DNA of 64,000 nt from Candidatus Chryseobacterium colombiense (GTDB lineage Bacteria > Bacteroidota > Bacteroidia > Flavobacteriales > Weeksellaceae): assembly GCA_029203185.1 (NCBI GenBank), contig CP119310.1:868001-932000 (forward strand), given 5' to 3'. A model generated the notes under the pieces. It did not search any database. It saw nothing but the letters and a program-made list of their open reading frames with translations, and had not been told where the DNA came from. The stretch's first letter is position 1. Every line of letters starts with the position of its first letter. The position numbers and the translations under genes are program-made. This document shows positions 33,142-41,855 of this stretch, piece after piece.

Positions 33142-35874
33142 ATGGACTTATTTGTGTTAGTACCAATTTTTGGTGTCATTGCTTTGCTGTATACCTTTAT
33201 TCAAAGCAATTGGGTAAGTAAACAGGATGCCGGAAATGACAAAATGAAAGTTATCAGTGGACATATCGCTGACGGTGCGATGGCTTTTCTAAAAGCCGAG
33301 TACAAAATTTTAACTTATTTCGTAGTAATTGTAGCTATTCTTTTAGCGGTGATGGGAATGAGCAATGCCAATTCACACTGGAGCATTGGGATTGCTTTTG
33401 TTGTAGGAGCAATATTTTCAGCTTCGGCCGGTTTTATAGGCATGAAAATCGCGACCAAAGCCAACGTAAGAACCGCAGAAGCAGCAAGAACCTCACTTTC
33501 AAAAGCACTTAAAGTTTCGTTTACGGGAGGTTCCGTAATGGGAATGGGCGTTGCCGGATTGGCTGTTTTAGGATTGGGTTCTCTATTTTTAATCATTAAA
33601 CAGATTTTTGCAGCAGATGCACCTGTAGATTCCCATGAAATGGAAAGAACCATCGAGATCTTGACAGGGTTTTCCTTAGGTGCAGAATCCATTGCACTAT
33701 TTGCAAGAGTAGGAGGTGGAATTTATACAAAAGCTGCAGATGTGGGAGCTGATTTAGTAGGAAAAGTAGAAGCCGGAATTCCGGAAGATGACCCAAGGAA
33801 TCCGGCAACGATTGCAGATAATGTAGGAGATAATGTGGGAGACGTTGCAGGGATGGGCGCAGATTTATTTGGTTCTTATGTCGCTACAGTCTTAGCAACT
33901 ATGGTTTTAGGAAGAGAAACTGTTTCCGAGGATTCTTTTGGTGGTTTTGCACCGATTCTTCTTCCTATGCTGATTGCAGGAACCGGAATTATTTTTTCTA
34001 TTATAGGGACTTTATTTGTGAGAATTAATGACAATGAAGGCTCATCAACTTCAAGCGTACAAAACGCGCTGAATTTAGGAAACTGGGGAAGTATAGTTAT
34101 TACCGCTATAGCATCCTATTTTCTGGTCACTTATATCTTACCGGAGAAAATGCTTCTTAGAGGCCAGGAATTCACTAAAATGGGTGTTTTTGGAGCAATT
34201 ATGGTAGGATTAGTGGTAGGAACATTGATGAGTATCATTACAGAATATTATACCGCCATGGGAAAAAGACCAGTTTCAAGCATTGTAAGACAATCTTCAA
34301 CAGGTCACGCCACCAATATTATCGGTGGACTTTCAGTGGGTATGGAATCTACATTTCTTCCGATTCTTGTTTTAGCAGGTGGAATTTATGGCTCTTATCT
34401 ATGTGCAGGATTATACGGTGTCGCTATTGCGGCGGCAGGTATGATGGCTACTACAGCAATGCAATTGGCGATCGATGCTTTTGGTCCTATTGCAGACAAC
34501 GCAGGAGGAATTGCTGAAATGAGTGAATTACCAAAAGAAGTCCGTGAAAAAACAGATATTTTAGATGCTGTCGGAAACACAACTGCAGCAACAGGAAAAG
34601 GATTTGCAATCGCTTCAGCAGCATTGACTTCTTTAGCTCTGTTTGCGGCTTTTGTGGGAATTGCAGGCATTGATGGCATAGATATTTACAGAGCCGATGT
34701 TCTGGCTGGATTATTTATCGGGGGGATGATTCCTTTTATATTTTCTTCTTTAGCTATTACCGCAGTTGGACAGGCTGCAATGGCAATGGTGGAAGAAGTC
34801 CGAAGACAGTTTCGTGAAATTCCGGGGATTCTGGAAGGAAAGGCACAACCTGAATATGAAAAGTGTGTTGCTATTTCTACCGACGCTTCCATCAGAAAAA
34901 TGATGCTTCCAGGAGCAATTGCCATTATTTCACCGTTATTAATAGGATTTATTTTCGGACCTGAAGTATTGGGCGGATTTTTGGCAGGAGCAACTGTAAG
35001 CGGCGTTTTAATGGGAATGTTCCAGAATAATGCAGGAGGAGCTTGGGATAATGCAAAAAAATCTTTTGAAAAAGGTGTAGATATTAATGGACAGACGTAC
35101 TACAAAGGATCAGAGCCTCATAAAGCTTCGGTAACGGGAGATACTGTAGGAGATCCTTTCAAAGATACTTCTGGGCCTTCAATGAATATCCTTATTAAAT
35201 TGATGTCAATCGTTTCGCTGGTCATTGCTCCAACTTTGGCAACTTTACATAAAGATAAGATTGAGGCTAACCGAAAAGCAAAAATTGAAGCTTTAACAGG
35301 TATTGCTGGCCTTAGTTCTTCAATAGATACTCATAATGCTGCAGTTTCATTAGCTCCAAAAGAAGTAAAAGGATACATCAACGAAAATGGTGATTTTGTT
35401 TATGATACAGGGAGTATTAAAGAAGTCGAATTAAAAGGAGGAAAGAAAATTTCGATAGGGGAAGGAAGTCAACTCTATCAGTTGTATAATTCTGTGAAAC
35501 AAAAAGATCAGAAAGTTTTAGACCCAAATAATTGGTACACCATCGAAAACCTTTATTTTGAAACAGGTTCAAGTGATTTAAGAGCAGGTTCAGAAGCTCA
35601 GTTGTTGAATTTGGTTGAAATTATGACGGCTTATCCGGATTTGAAAATAAAACTTGGAGGATATACAGATAATTCAGGAAATGAGGAAAGCAACCAAAAA
35701 CTATCCAATCTAAGAGCTCAAACTGCAAAACTGAAATTACTGGAATTGGGAATTGCTGCAGATAGGGTAGAAGCGGAAGGATATGGTTCACAGCATCCTG
35801 TTTGTGCAGCCAATGATACTGATGAATGTATGGCTAAAAACCGAAGAATTGATGTGAGAGTTCTCTCTTTCTAA
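33142..35874 (+). CDS. hppA: Ion-pumping membrane pyrophosphatase fused to an OmpA domain
   Basis: A 910-residue inner-membrane pump coupling PPi hydrolysis to Na+ and/or H+ export. About sixteen hydrophobic helices span residues 1-750. The catalytic loop has DVGADLVGKVEAG, EDDPRNPATIADNVGDNVGD and, later, GNTTAATGKG, whose Ala and Gly pattern indicates the K+-dependent class. From about residue 795 to the end an OmpA-like peptidoglycan-binding domain follows (LYFETGSSDLR, LGGYTDNSG, NRRIDVRV). Known membrane pyrophosphatases have both termini on the outer side of the membrane, which would place the OmpA domain in the periplasm. It lies just downstream of soluble ppa. Confidence 0.93.
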   Translation: MDLFVLVPIFGVIALLYTFIQSNWVSKQDAGNDKMKVISGHIADGAMAFLKAEYKILTYFVVIVAILLAVMGMSNANSHWSIGIAFVVGAIFSASAGFIGMKIATKANVRTAEAARTSLSKALKVSFTGGSVMGMGVAGLAVLGLGSLFLIIKQIFAADAPVDSHEMERTIEILTGFSLGAESIALFARVGGGIYTKAADVGADLVGKVEAGIPEDDPRNPATIADNVGDNVGDVAGMGADLFGSYVATVLATMVLGRETVSEDSFGGFAPILLPMLIAGTGIIFSIIGTLFVRINDNEGSSTSSVQNALNLGNWGSIVITAIASYFLVTYILPEKMLLRGQEFTKMGVFGAIMVGLVVGTLMSIITEYYTAMGKRPVSSIVRQSSTGHATNIIGGLSVGMESTFLPILVLAGGIYGSYLCAGLYGVAIAAAGMMATTAMQLAIDAFGPIADNAGGIAEMSELPKEVREKTDILDAVGNTTAATGKGFAIASAALTSLALFAAFVGIAGIDGIDIYRADVLAGLFIGGMIPFIFSSLAITAVGQAAMAMVEEVRRQFREIPGILEGKAQPEYEKCVAISTDASIRKMMLPGAIAIISPLLIGFIFGPEVLGGFLAGATVSGVLMGMFQNNAGGAWDNAKKSFEKGVDINGQTYYKGSEPHKASVTGDTVGDPFKDTSGPSMNILIKLMSIVSLVIAPTLATLHKDKIEANRKAKIEALTGIAGLSSSIDTHNAAVSLAPKEVKGYINENGDFVYDTGSIKEVELKGGKKISIGEGSQLYQLYNSVKQKDQKVLDPNNWYTIENLYFETGSSDLRAGSEAQLLNLVEIMTAYPDLKIKLGGYTDNSGNEESNQKLSNLRAQTAKLKLLELGIAADRVEAEGYGSQHPVCAANDTDECMAKNRRIDVRVLSF

Positions 35875-35892
35875 TTAAAACGATAATAAATT

Positions 35893-35922
35893 AAAAAGCA
35901 CTGCAATCGCAGTGCTTTTTAT
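35893..35922 (+). terminator. Bidirectional intrinsic terminator
   Basis: GCACTGC pairs with GCAGTGC, flanked by A5 and T5 tracts. It lies between the convergent hppA and aminotransferase genes. Confidence 0.85.
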
Positions 35923-35943
35923 ATAGAATCTTAAGAATATTCT

Positions 35944-37083
35944 TTAAAGATTTTTTTGCAAATGTTCCAAAGCATCAATAATTAAATCATCTTTTTTGGC
36001 AAAGCTAAACCTTATATAATCTGAATTTGTTTTAGAATTGTAAAATGCTGAAACCGGAAGACAGGATACTTTTTTCTCCACAGTCAGCCATTTGGAGAAT
36101 TCTACGTCTGTCATTGTTTTGGAAACATTTCTGAAGTTAACGATCTGAAAAAAACTTCCCTGTGCCTTTTGCTCAACCTGCAAAGGAGTATATTGGATAA
36201 GTTCATTAAAAATATTCCTTTTATTTTCCATTGCTTTCCGGTTTTCTTCAGGATCAAATACCTGGAGATATCTGGCAATAGCATATTGGGCAGGAGCATT
36301 CGTACTAAAAGAAATGTATTGCTGATAGCTTCTGAAATTTTTCAATAAATCTTCTGCCGCAAGCAAATAACTGACTTTCCATCCTGTTGCATGAAACATT
36401 TTTCCGAAAGAAAATATACAAAAAGTCCTTTTTCTCAAGTCTGGATGAAGAAAAGAACTGTAATGTTCAATATTGTCATAGCAATAAATATCATAGATTT
36501 CTTCTGAAATCAGGTAAATTTCCTGGTCTTTGATTAACTCATACAATTGATTCCAATCATTTTGATTCCAAATCTTTCCGGTGGGATTTTGAGGAGAATT
36601 TACGATAATCGCTTTAGTTTTTTCAGAAATACAGCTTTTAAGTTTCTCCCAGTTAATGGTAAAATCACATTCTAGATCATAATAGACAGGACTCCCCCCA
36701 TTAAGAACAATTGAAGGAGCATAGGTGTAATAAGAGGGCTGTATCACGATAACTTCATCTCCCTGATTAAGAATAGATTTTAAAGAAGTATATAAAGCAA
36801 AAGTTGAACAGGGAACAATATTCACTTCCTCTTTTTTTATGAAGATAGTATTCTTTCTTTTAGCATTAAACTTAATAATATTATCGATCAGCACATCATT
36901 TCCGGCAAGAGATTCATAGCTGTGGCTAATATGATCTGCTGATTCTTTCAGGTAATATCGTAATCTGCTGTCTATTTCGAAATCAGGCAGACCTAGAGAC
37001 AGATCGAAGCTTCCATGCTTTCTGGAAAGCTCAGACATCTCCGTAAAAAAAGAATAATGATTAAATCCGTAAATTTCTACCAT
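35944..37083 (-). CDS. Class I/II aminotransferase, methionine aminotransferase-like (YbdL)
   Basis: A 379-residue PLP-dependent enzyme. It aligns in my memory with YbdL, a methionine/aromatic aminotransferase: the opening YGFNHYSFFTEMSELSRKH, LSLGLPDFE (about 30), NSPQNPTGKIW (about 168), SEEIYD, and the PLP-Lys motif SFGKMFHATGWK (about 233). YbdL relatives transaminate methionine, His or Phe with 2-oxo acids, and some take part in methionine salvage. No salvage genes are adjacent. The gene is single and converges on hppA. Confidence 0.88.
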   Translation of the reverse strand: MVEIYGFNHYSFFTEMSELSRKHGSFDLSLGLPDFEIDSRLRYYLKESADHISHSYESLAGNDVLIDNIIKFNAKRKNTIFIKKEEVNIVPCSTFALYTSLKSILNQGDEVIVIQPSYYTYAPSIVLNGGSPVYYDLECDFTINWEKLKSCISEKTKAIIVNSPQNPTGKIWNQNDWNQLYELIKDQEIYLISEEIYDIYCYDNIEHYSSFLHPDLRKRTFCIFSFGKMFHATGWKVSYLLAAEDLLKNFRSYQQYISFSTNAPAQYAIARYLQVFDPEENRKAMENKRNIFNELIQYTPLQVEQKAQGSFFQIVNFRNVSKTMTDVEFSKWLTVEKKVSCLPVSAFYNSKTNSDYIRFSFAKKDDLIIDALEHLQKNL

Positions 37084-37170
37084 TCATTTTGCATTTAAAT
37101 CAAATATAATAAATTTTAGATTTCAGTAAAGAATAAATATATTTTGCTATTTTTAAGAAAATTATTTTAC

Positions 37171-38217
37171 ATGAAAAAGGTAATCATTCCTGTATTAGCC
37201 GCTGTTGTACTTACAAGCTGCGGAGCTTCTAAAACTTCTATGGAAACTTCCGGTTCATCTATTGTTTCTCCTACTATATACAATAAAGCGTTTCAGTCTG
37301 CTTATAAAGAAATTAAAGCAGAAGATTTAAAGAAAAACTTATATGTAATCGCTTCCGATGAAATGGAAGGTCGAGATACCGGAAGTCCCGGACAAAAAAG
37401 AGCAGGTGAATACATGATTAATTATTATAAAAGTTTAGGAATTTCTTATCCAAAAGCTTTAGGATCTTACTATCAGAAAGTTCCGGCTGATTTTATGAAG
37501 CAGAGAGGAGGCGGAAATCTCCCTGATTCTGAAAATATACTGGCTTTTATTGAAGGAAGTGAAAGGCCTGAAGAAATTGTTGTGATTTCCGGACACTATG
37601 ATCATGTGGGAACAAGAAACGGAGTTGTTTATAATGGCGCGGATGACGACGGAAGCGGAACTGTAGCCGTAATGGAAATTGCAAAGGCTTTTCAGAGTGC
37701 TAAAAAAGCTGGAAAAGGCCCTAAAAGATCAGTCTTATTTCTTCATGTGACCGGAGAAGAACACGGTTTGTTCGGGTCAGAGTATTATACCGATAATCCG
37801 GTATTTCCTCTTGCAAATACTGTGGTAGATTTAAATATTGATATGATCGGGCGCGATGATCCTGAAAACAGAGGAAAACAATACGTGTATGTAATCGGTT
37901 CGGATATGTTAAGCTCTCAGTTAAAAGTAATTAATGAAGCAGCTAATAAAACAACAAATAATCTGGAACTCAATTATAAATATGATGATCCTAATGATCC
38001 TCAAAGGTTATATTACAGATCCGACCATTATAATTTTGCCAAAAACAATATTCCTGTAGCATTTTTCTTTGATGGAATTCATGAAGATTATCACAAACCA
38101 ACGGATGATGTTGAAAAAATAGATTACAATTTATTAGCTAAAAGAACACAGTTGGTGTTTGCAACAGCCTGGGAATTGGCTAACAGAAAGGAAAGAATTG
38201 TAGTAGATAAAAAATAA
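37171..38217 (+). CDS. M28-family zinc aminopeptidase lipoprotein
   Basis: A 348-residue lipoprotein of the M28 peptidase family. The signal ends in the lipobox VVLTSCG (Cys about residue 17). Zinc ligands and catalytic residues appear in GHYDHVG (about 147), GADDDGSGT (about 162), HVTGEEHGLFGS (about 198), DLNIDMIGRDD (about 226) and HEDYHKPTDD (about 310). Such enzymes trim peptides in the periplasm or at the cell surface. The start at 37171 gives a normal signal peptide; the frame extends to a TTG at 37144 but that lies in the promoter region. Confidence 0.92.
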   Translation: MKKVIIPVLAAVVLTSCGASKTSMETSGSSIVSPTIYNKAFQSAYKEIKAEDLKKNLYVIASDEMEGRDTGSPGQKRAGEYMINYYKSLGISYPKALGSYYQKVPADFMKQRGGGNLPDSENILAFIEGSERPEEIVVISGHYDHVGTRNGVVYNGADDDGSGTVAVMEIAKAFQSAKKAGKGPKRSVLFLHVTGEEHGLFGSEYYTDNPVFPLANTVVDLNIDMIGRDDPENRGKQYVYVIGSDMLSSQLKVINEAANKTTNNLELNYKYDDPNDPQRLYYRSDHYNFAKNNIPVAFFFDGIHEDYHKPTDDVEKIDYNLLAKRTQLVFATAWELANRKERIVVDKK

Positions 38218-38236
38218 TCTGCAGTCAGAAAAAACG

Positions 38237-38270
38237 AGGACAAATTTGTAAATAATACAGTTTGTCCTTT
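38237..38270 (+). terminator. Intrinsic terminator after the M28 gene
   Basis: AGGACAAA pairs with TTTGTCCT across a 16-nt loop, followed by T5. Confidence 0.75.
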
Positions 38271-38295
38271 TTATTTTAAAGTAATACTATCAATT

Positions 38296-38661
38296 ATGAA
38301 ACAGCAAATTAAATCTATCCGCCCGTTTATAGGATCAGAAAATTTTGAGATCAGCCGTAATTTTTACAGAGATCTAGGATTTAAAGAAATTATTTTAGAG
38401 CCTAAATTATCCCTGTTCAAATGGAATGAAATTGGATTTTATCTACAAGACGCCTATGTAAAAGACTGGATCGATAATACCATGATTTTTGTTGAAGTAG
38501 AAGACGTTGATGTGTTTTGGAAGAATCTGCAGGAATTGAACCTTGATAAATATAATGGAGTAAGATTAACTCCGGTCAGAATGATGACATGGGGAAAAGA
38601 ATGTTTTGTTCATGATCCTTCCGGTATTTTATGGCATTTCGGAGAATTTTTTGATCAATAA
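38296..38661 (+). CDS. VOC-superfamily protein (glyoxalase/bleomycin-resistance fold)
   Basis: A 121-residue protein of the vicinal oxygen chelate fold with two short beta-alpha-beta-beta-beta modules. The N-terminus IRPFIGSENFEISRNFYRDLGF is typical and the ending FVHDPSGILWHFGEF carries a likely metal-ligand His and Glu. The first-module metal ligands are not obvious, so it may be a non-enzymatic binding protein. Substrate unknown. It is a short single gene between the M28 gene and the HxlR region. Confidence 0.8.
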   Translation: MKQQIKSIRPFIGSENFEISRNFYRDLGFKEIILEPKLSLFKWNEIGFYLQDAYVKDWIDNTMIFVEVEDVDVFWKNLQELNLDKYNGVRLTPVRMMTWGKECFVHDPSGILWHFGEFFDQ

Positions 38662-38701
38662 CATATAAAAAAGATATGATCGGATATAAAATTTTGTAAT
38701 C

Positions 38702-38715
38702 CTGACAAATGTCAG
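38702..38715. promoter_or_regulatory. Palindrome CTGACA-AA-TGTCAG
   Basis: A perfect 14-bp palindrome 34 nt upstream of a plus-strand -7 box. Its GACAAATGTC core is the same palindromic core as at 12635-12644. Confidence 0.4.
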
Positions 38716-38748
38716 AATGTTTTTATTTTTATTAATTCTAAATAAATA

Positions 38749-38756
38749 TAAATTTG
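38749..38756 (+). promoter_or_regulatory. -7 box of a putative small RNA
   Basis: TAAATTTG on the plus strand with no downstream plus-strand gene. A terminator-like hairpin follows about 60 nt later. Confidence 0.35.
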
Positions 38757-38760
38757 CATC

Positions 38761-38842
38761 AACAAAAATATCAAAACACATATCTAATCATATCCATATC
38801 AATTTTTGTTTTTTTAACCGGCAGATTTATTGTCGGTTTTTT
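38761..38842 (+). ncRNA. Candidate small RNA of about 80 nt
   Basis: Between a -7 box and a terminator hairpin (38815-38841, CCGGCA and TGTCGG with T6) lies a stretch with no ATG. AACAAAAAT at 38761-38769 pairs exactly with ATTTTTGTT at 38802-38810, closing a loop that carries three CATATC repeats. This fits a short structured RNA with its own operator-like palindrome upstream. No homology is known to me, and no expression evidence exists. Confidence 0.3.
38815..38842 (+). terminator. Plus-strand terminator hairpin
   Basis: ACCGGCA pairs with TGTCGGT (one G-U pair) and is followed by T6 on the plus strand only, so it does not serve the convergent HxlR gene well. Confidence 0.5.
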
Positions 38843-39200
38843 AATTCTGATAAAGAGATTTCCTGTATTCAATGCCCCATTTAGCAATTTCATCAATAAT
38901 AGGCTCAATAGTTCTGCCGTATTCGGTAACTTCATATTCTACCGTTACAGGTTTTGTATCCAGTACAGTACGCTTGATGAGATGATTGATCTCCATATCC
39001 TGAAGTTCTTTTGAAAGCATTTTGGCGGCAATACCGTCAATTTCTCTCAACAAATCCATAAAACGCATACTTCCTCCCTGCAGTAAAGTGCCCAGAATAT
39101 GAAACTTCCATTTGCCGGATAGAATCTCCATAGCATCCTTAATAGCGTTCATTCTGTTTTTGCAGACTAATGTTGTATTTAAATTGGCTACTTTTTTCAT
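38841..39200 (-). CDS. HxlR-family redox-type regulator
   Basis: A 119-residue winged-helix DNA-binding protein. The HTH covers AMEILSGKWKFHILGTLL (about 22-40) and the wing region TVEYEVTEYGRTIEPII. It has a single conserved-position Cys at residue 13, as in redox-sensing HxlR proteins such as HypR. It diverges from a DsbA-like lipoprotein gene; twin dyads at 39264-39299 lie between them and are the obvious operator. It is likely to sense disulfide or electrophile stress, which is inference from the Cys and the neighbour. Confidence 0.9.
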   Translation of the reverse strand: MKKVANLNTTLVCKNRMNAIKDAMEILSGKWKFHILGTLLQGGSMRFMDLLREIDGIAAKMLSKELQDMEINHLIKRTVLDTKPVTVEYEVTEYGRTIEPIIDEIAKWGIEYRKSLYQN

Positions 39201-39263
39201 TCCTTAGTTATTTAAACCTTCTTTAAAATTTGAAGTTGTAAATGTATAAAAAAATAATCAGGT

Positions 39264-39299
39264 AGTTTCCTAGAGGAAACTAGTTTCCAAAAGGAAATT
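39264..39299. promoter_or_regulatory. Twin dyad operator between HxlR and DsbA-like genes
   Basis: Two adjacent inverted repeats with the same layout: AGTTTCC-TAGA-GGAAACT (39264-39281) and AGTTTCC-AAAA-GGAAATT (39282-39299). Their tandem placement immediately upstream of the DsbA-like promoter fits cooperative binding by HxlR dimers. Confidence 0.7.
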
Positions 39300-39326
39300 T
39301 ATTGTGAAAATGTAATGATTAAATCT

Positions 39327-39334
39327 TAGCTTTG
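39327..39334 (+). promoter_or_regulatory. -7 promoter box of the DsbA-like gene
   Basis: TAGCTTTG fits TAnnTTTG, with a TTG 22 nt upstream at 39302-39304 just beyond the second dyad, so bound repressor would block the -33 region. Confidence 0.55.
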
Positions 39335-39378
39335 CATACAATAGTAAATATGTATAAAATCTTATCATAACTAAAAGA

Positions 39379-40374
39379 ATGATAAACTACAAAATACTAA
39401 CATTCTTGTACCTAACTATAACTTTGGGCAGTTGCAAGGGACAGAACGATAAAAGTAAAAAAATGGAAAACAAAACTACTAACCCATTATTATGTGATCC
39501 TGCAACAGGGATTTGTGAGACACCAGGAGAAAAGACGGACAATGGGTATGTCAAAACCAATGAAAAACCAGTGAAAGTTATTTATTTTACCGATCCCATT
39601 TGCTCTTCTTGCTGGGGAATCGAACCTCAATTGAGAAAGTTAAAATTAGAATACGGAAACAGTGTAGAAATAGAATACAGAATGGGAGGTCTTCTTCCGG
39701 ACTGGAGCTACAACAGTGGAGGAATCAGTAAACCTTCAGATGTTGCTCACCACTGGGATGAGGTAAGCGGATATTATGATATGCCAATTGATGGAGATGT
39801 TTGGTTAAAAGATCCGCTAGACTCTTCTTATCCTCCTTCTATTGCATTTAAAGCAGCTCAGCTTCAGGATAAATCTAAAGCGTTGGATTTTATGAGAGAG
39901 CTTCGTGAAATGGTATTTTTAAAGAAAAAAAATATCGCAAAATGGGAACATATTGCTGCTGCGGCTGAAAAAGTTGGATTGGATACCCATAAGCTAAAAG
40001 CAGATTTTGAAGGAAAAGCAAAAGACCTTTTCCAGGAAGATCTGAAACTGGCAAGAGAAATGGGCGTTCGTGGTTTTCCTACGATGTTCTTTACCAATGG
40101 AGGTGGGAACAGAGAAACAGTGTATGGTTCAAAACCATACGCATTCTACGAAACTGCTATCTTAAAAATAAATTCAGATACAAAAAAATCTGAATATTCT
40201 AAAAACTGGGAAAGTTTATTCGCGAAATATCCTTCTCTTACAGCAAAAGAATTTTCAGAATTATCAGGAACACCAAGAGTGGAGAGCGAGAGACTTTTAA
40301 ATGACCTCGCCGCTAAAGGAACTCTTGAAAAACTTACGACTAAAAACGGTTCAATCTGGACTTTAAAATCGTAA
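39379..40374 (+). CDS. DsbA/FrnE-like thioredoxin-fold lipoprotein
   Basis: A 331-residue predicted lipoprotein with lipobox LGSC (Cys 19). The thioredoxin-fold domain has a CxxC at Cys75 and Cys78 in TDPICSSCWG, as in the FrnE/SpxH-like DsbA relatives, followed by a helical insert and the cis-Pro loop RGFPTMFF (about 230). Extra cysteines occur at about 39 and 46. A short C-terminal winged-helix-like tail ends the chain. It may form or shuffle disulfides in the envelope. The divergent HxlR regulator and twin dyads suggest induction by redox stress. Confidence 0.85.
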   Translation: MINYKILTFLYLTITLGSCKGQNDKSKKMENKTTNPLLCDPATGICETPGEKTDNGYVKTNEKPVKVIYFTDPICSSCWGIEPQLRKLKLEYGNSVEIEYRMGGLLPDWSYNSGGISKPSDVAHHWDEVSGYYDMPIDGDVWLKDPLDSSYPPSIAFKAAQLQDKSKALDFMRELREMVFLKKKNIAKWEHIAAAAEKVGLDTHKLKADFEGKAKDLFQEDLKLAREMGVRGFPTMFFTNGGGNRETVYGSKPYAFYETAILKINSDTKKSEYSKNWESLFAKYPSLTAKEFSELSGTPRVESERLLNDLAAKGTLEKLTTKNGSIWTLKS

Positions 40375-40401
40375 TTAATCACAATCATATTTAGCAAATT
40401 T

Positions 40402-40435
40402 TACCGGAGATTCTTATGGATCTTCGGTATTTTTT
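40402..40435 (+). terminator. Intrinsic terminator after the DsbA-like gene
   Basis: TACCGGAGAT pairs with ATCTTCGGTA, followed by T6. Confidence 0.75.
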
Positions 40436-40442
40436 ATGATTA

Positions 40443-40841
40443 TTACATTCCCGGCCAATAGAGCACATTGAATGCGTGCCCGTCCGGATCGGAAAATCCA
40501 AATGTATATCCTTCTTCTATTGCATAAGGCGTCGTAGAAATTATACCACCAGCTTTTTCAACTTTTTTTACCCATTCCTCAACTTCTTCTTTACTTCCTG
40601 CAGAAAGACTGAAAATGATTTCATTTCCGGTTTTCAGATCCGAAAACTTCATTTTAGTATTGCTTTCAAGAATATCCTTCAGGAAAAAATTAATAATAAA
40701 ATTATTTTCTCCAAACGAAAAACTTATCAACTGATCAGACTTTACAGAATTATTTGATGTAAAGCCCAGTTCTTCATAAAACTTTGTTGTTCTTTCAAGA
40801 TCTGAAATAGGCAGGTTTGCCCATATTTGCTTTGTTTTCAT
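40443..40841 (-). CDS. VOC-superfamily protein
   Basis: A 132-residue protein of the vicinal oxygen chelate fold. The N-terminus WANLPISDLERTTKFYEELGF and the C-terminal GFSDPDGHAFNVLYW are typical of bleomycin-resistance or glyoxalase-type proteins. A His in DGHAFNVLY and a preceding Glu are candidate metal ligands. Substrate unknown. It is convergent with the DsbA-like gene and divergent from the SDR gene, and it is not obviously in an operon. Confidence 0.82.
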   Translation of the reverse strand: MKTKQIWANLPISDLERTTKFYEELGFTSNNSVKSDQLISFSFGENNFIINFFLKDILESNTKMKFSDLKTGNEIIFSLSAGSKEEVEEWVKKVEKAGGIISTTPYAIEEGYTFGFSDPDGHAFNVLYWPGM

Positions 40842-40986
40842 ATGATTTATATTTAGGTGTCAGAATATCATAACAGAATGAAACTTTCAGACCAATTTCA
40901 TTTTGGCTACATCAATATCCGTTTTGGCAACTTTAATCTATTCATAAGTACGGAATTTTGTCATGTAATTTTTAAACAATAAAAAA

Positions 40987-41784
40987 ATGAAAACAATTTT
41001 CATAACAGGAGCCTCAACAGGACTAGGAAAAACAACAGCAAAATTATTTCAAAGTAGAGGGTGGAACGTGATTGCAACGATGAGAAATCCGGAAGCTGAA
41101 ACAGAATTGAATCAATTGGAAAACATTACACTTCTTCCACTGGATGTTACCAATTTAGAACAAATTCAGACAACCGTAAAAAAAGCGTTAGAATACAGTG
41201 ATATTGATTTGGTCTTCAATAATGCAGGATATGGATTAATCGGACCTTTAGAAGCTTTACATGATGATCAGATCCTGAAACAATTAAATACTAATTTATT
41301 AGGGGTTATCCGTGTTACCAAAGAATTCATTCCTTATTTCAGAGAAAGAAAAAGCGGAATGTTCATTACAACCACATCCATCGGTGGATTAATTGCTTTT
41401 CCGTTAAGTTCAACGTATCATGCTACAAAATGGGCTTTGGAAGGATGGAGTGAAAGTTTGGCTTACGAATTAAATACATTAGGGATTGATATAAAAACGG
41501 TTTCTCCGGGAGGAATTAAAACCGATTTCATCAGCCGTTCGCTAGATATGGGGACACAACCGGAATATCAAACCATGATAGATACGATGTTCTCAAATAC
41601 AGAAGATATGATGGAGGCTGCCTCTGAACCTGAACTTATTGCAGATGTAGTATATGAAGCAGCAACAGACGGAAAAAAACAGCTGAGATACGTTGCAGGG
41701 GAAGACGCCAAAGCTTTATATGCGCAACGTCTGGAAATAGGAGCTGAAGCATTCAGAGAACAGCTCGGCAAGAAGTTTATTTAA
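40987..41784 (+). CDS. Short-chain dehydrogenase/reductase
   Basis: A 265-residue NAD(P)-dependent classical SDR. The cofactor motif TGASTGLGKT (about 7-16), DVTNLEQ (about 54), NNAGYG (about 80), catalytic Ser in TTSIGG and Tyr-x-x-x-Lys in STYHATKWALEG (about 152) are all present. The substrate is unknown. An AraC regulator lies 71 bp downstream on the same strand and may control this gene, a common SDR-AraC pairing. Confidence 0.92.
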   Translation: MKTIFITGASTGLGKTTAKLFQSRGWNVIATMRNPEAETELNQLENITLLPLDVTNLEQIQTTVKKALEYSDIDLVFNNAGYGLIGPLEALHDDQILKQLNTNLLGVIRVTKEFIPYFRERKSGMFITTTSIGGLIAFPLSSTYHATKWALEGWSESLAYELNTLGIDIKTVSPGGIKTDFISRSLDMGTQPEYQTMIDTMFSNTEDMMEAASEPELIADVVYEAATDGKKQLRYVAGEDAKALYAQRLEIGAEAFREQLGKKFI

Positions 41785-41795
41785 TTTTTTACAGT

Positions 41796-41829
41796 TTGAG
41801 TATATCATTTGAAAAGCCGATATACTCAA
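41796..41829 (+). terminator. Hairpin between the SDR and AraC genes
   Basis: TTGAGTATATC pairs with GATATACTCAA across a 12-nt loop, followed by a T-rich stretch. Probable terminator of the SDR gene. Confidence 0.5.
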
Positions 41830-41855
41830 CTTAATTCTTTTTAATACCTTTAATT

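Noticed and set aside
38754..39014. Plus-strand 86-residue frame overlapping the HxlR gene
   Set aside because: It is antisense shadow of hxlR with no family motifs, and HxlR itself is clear.
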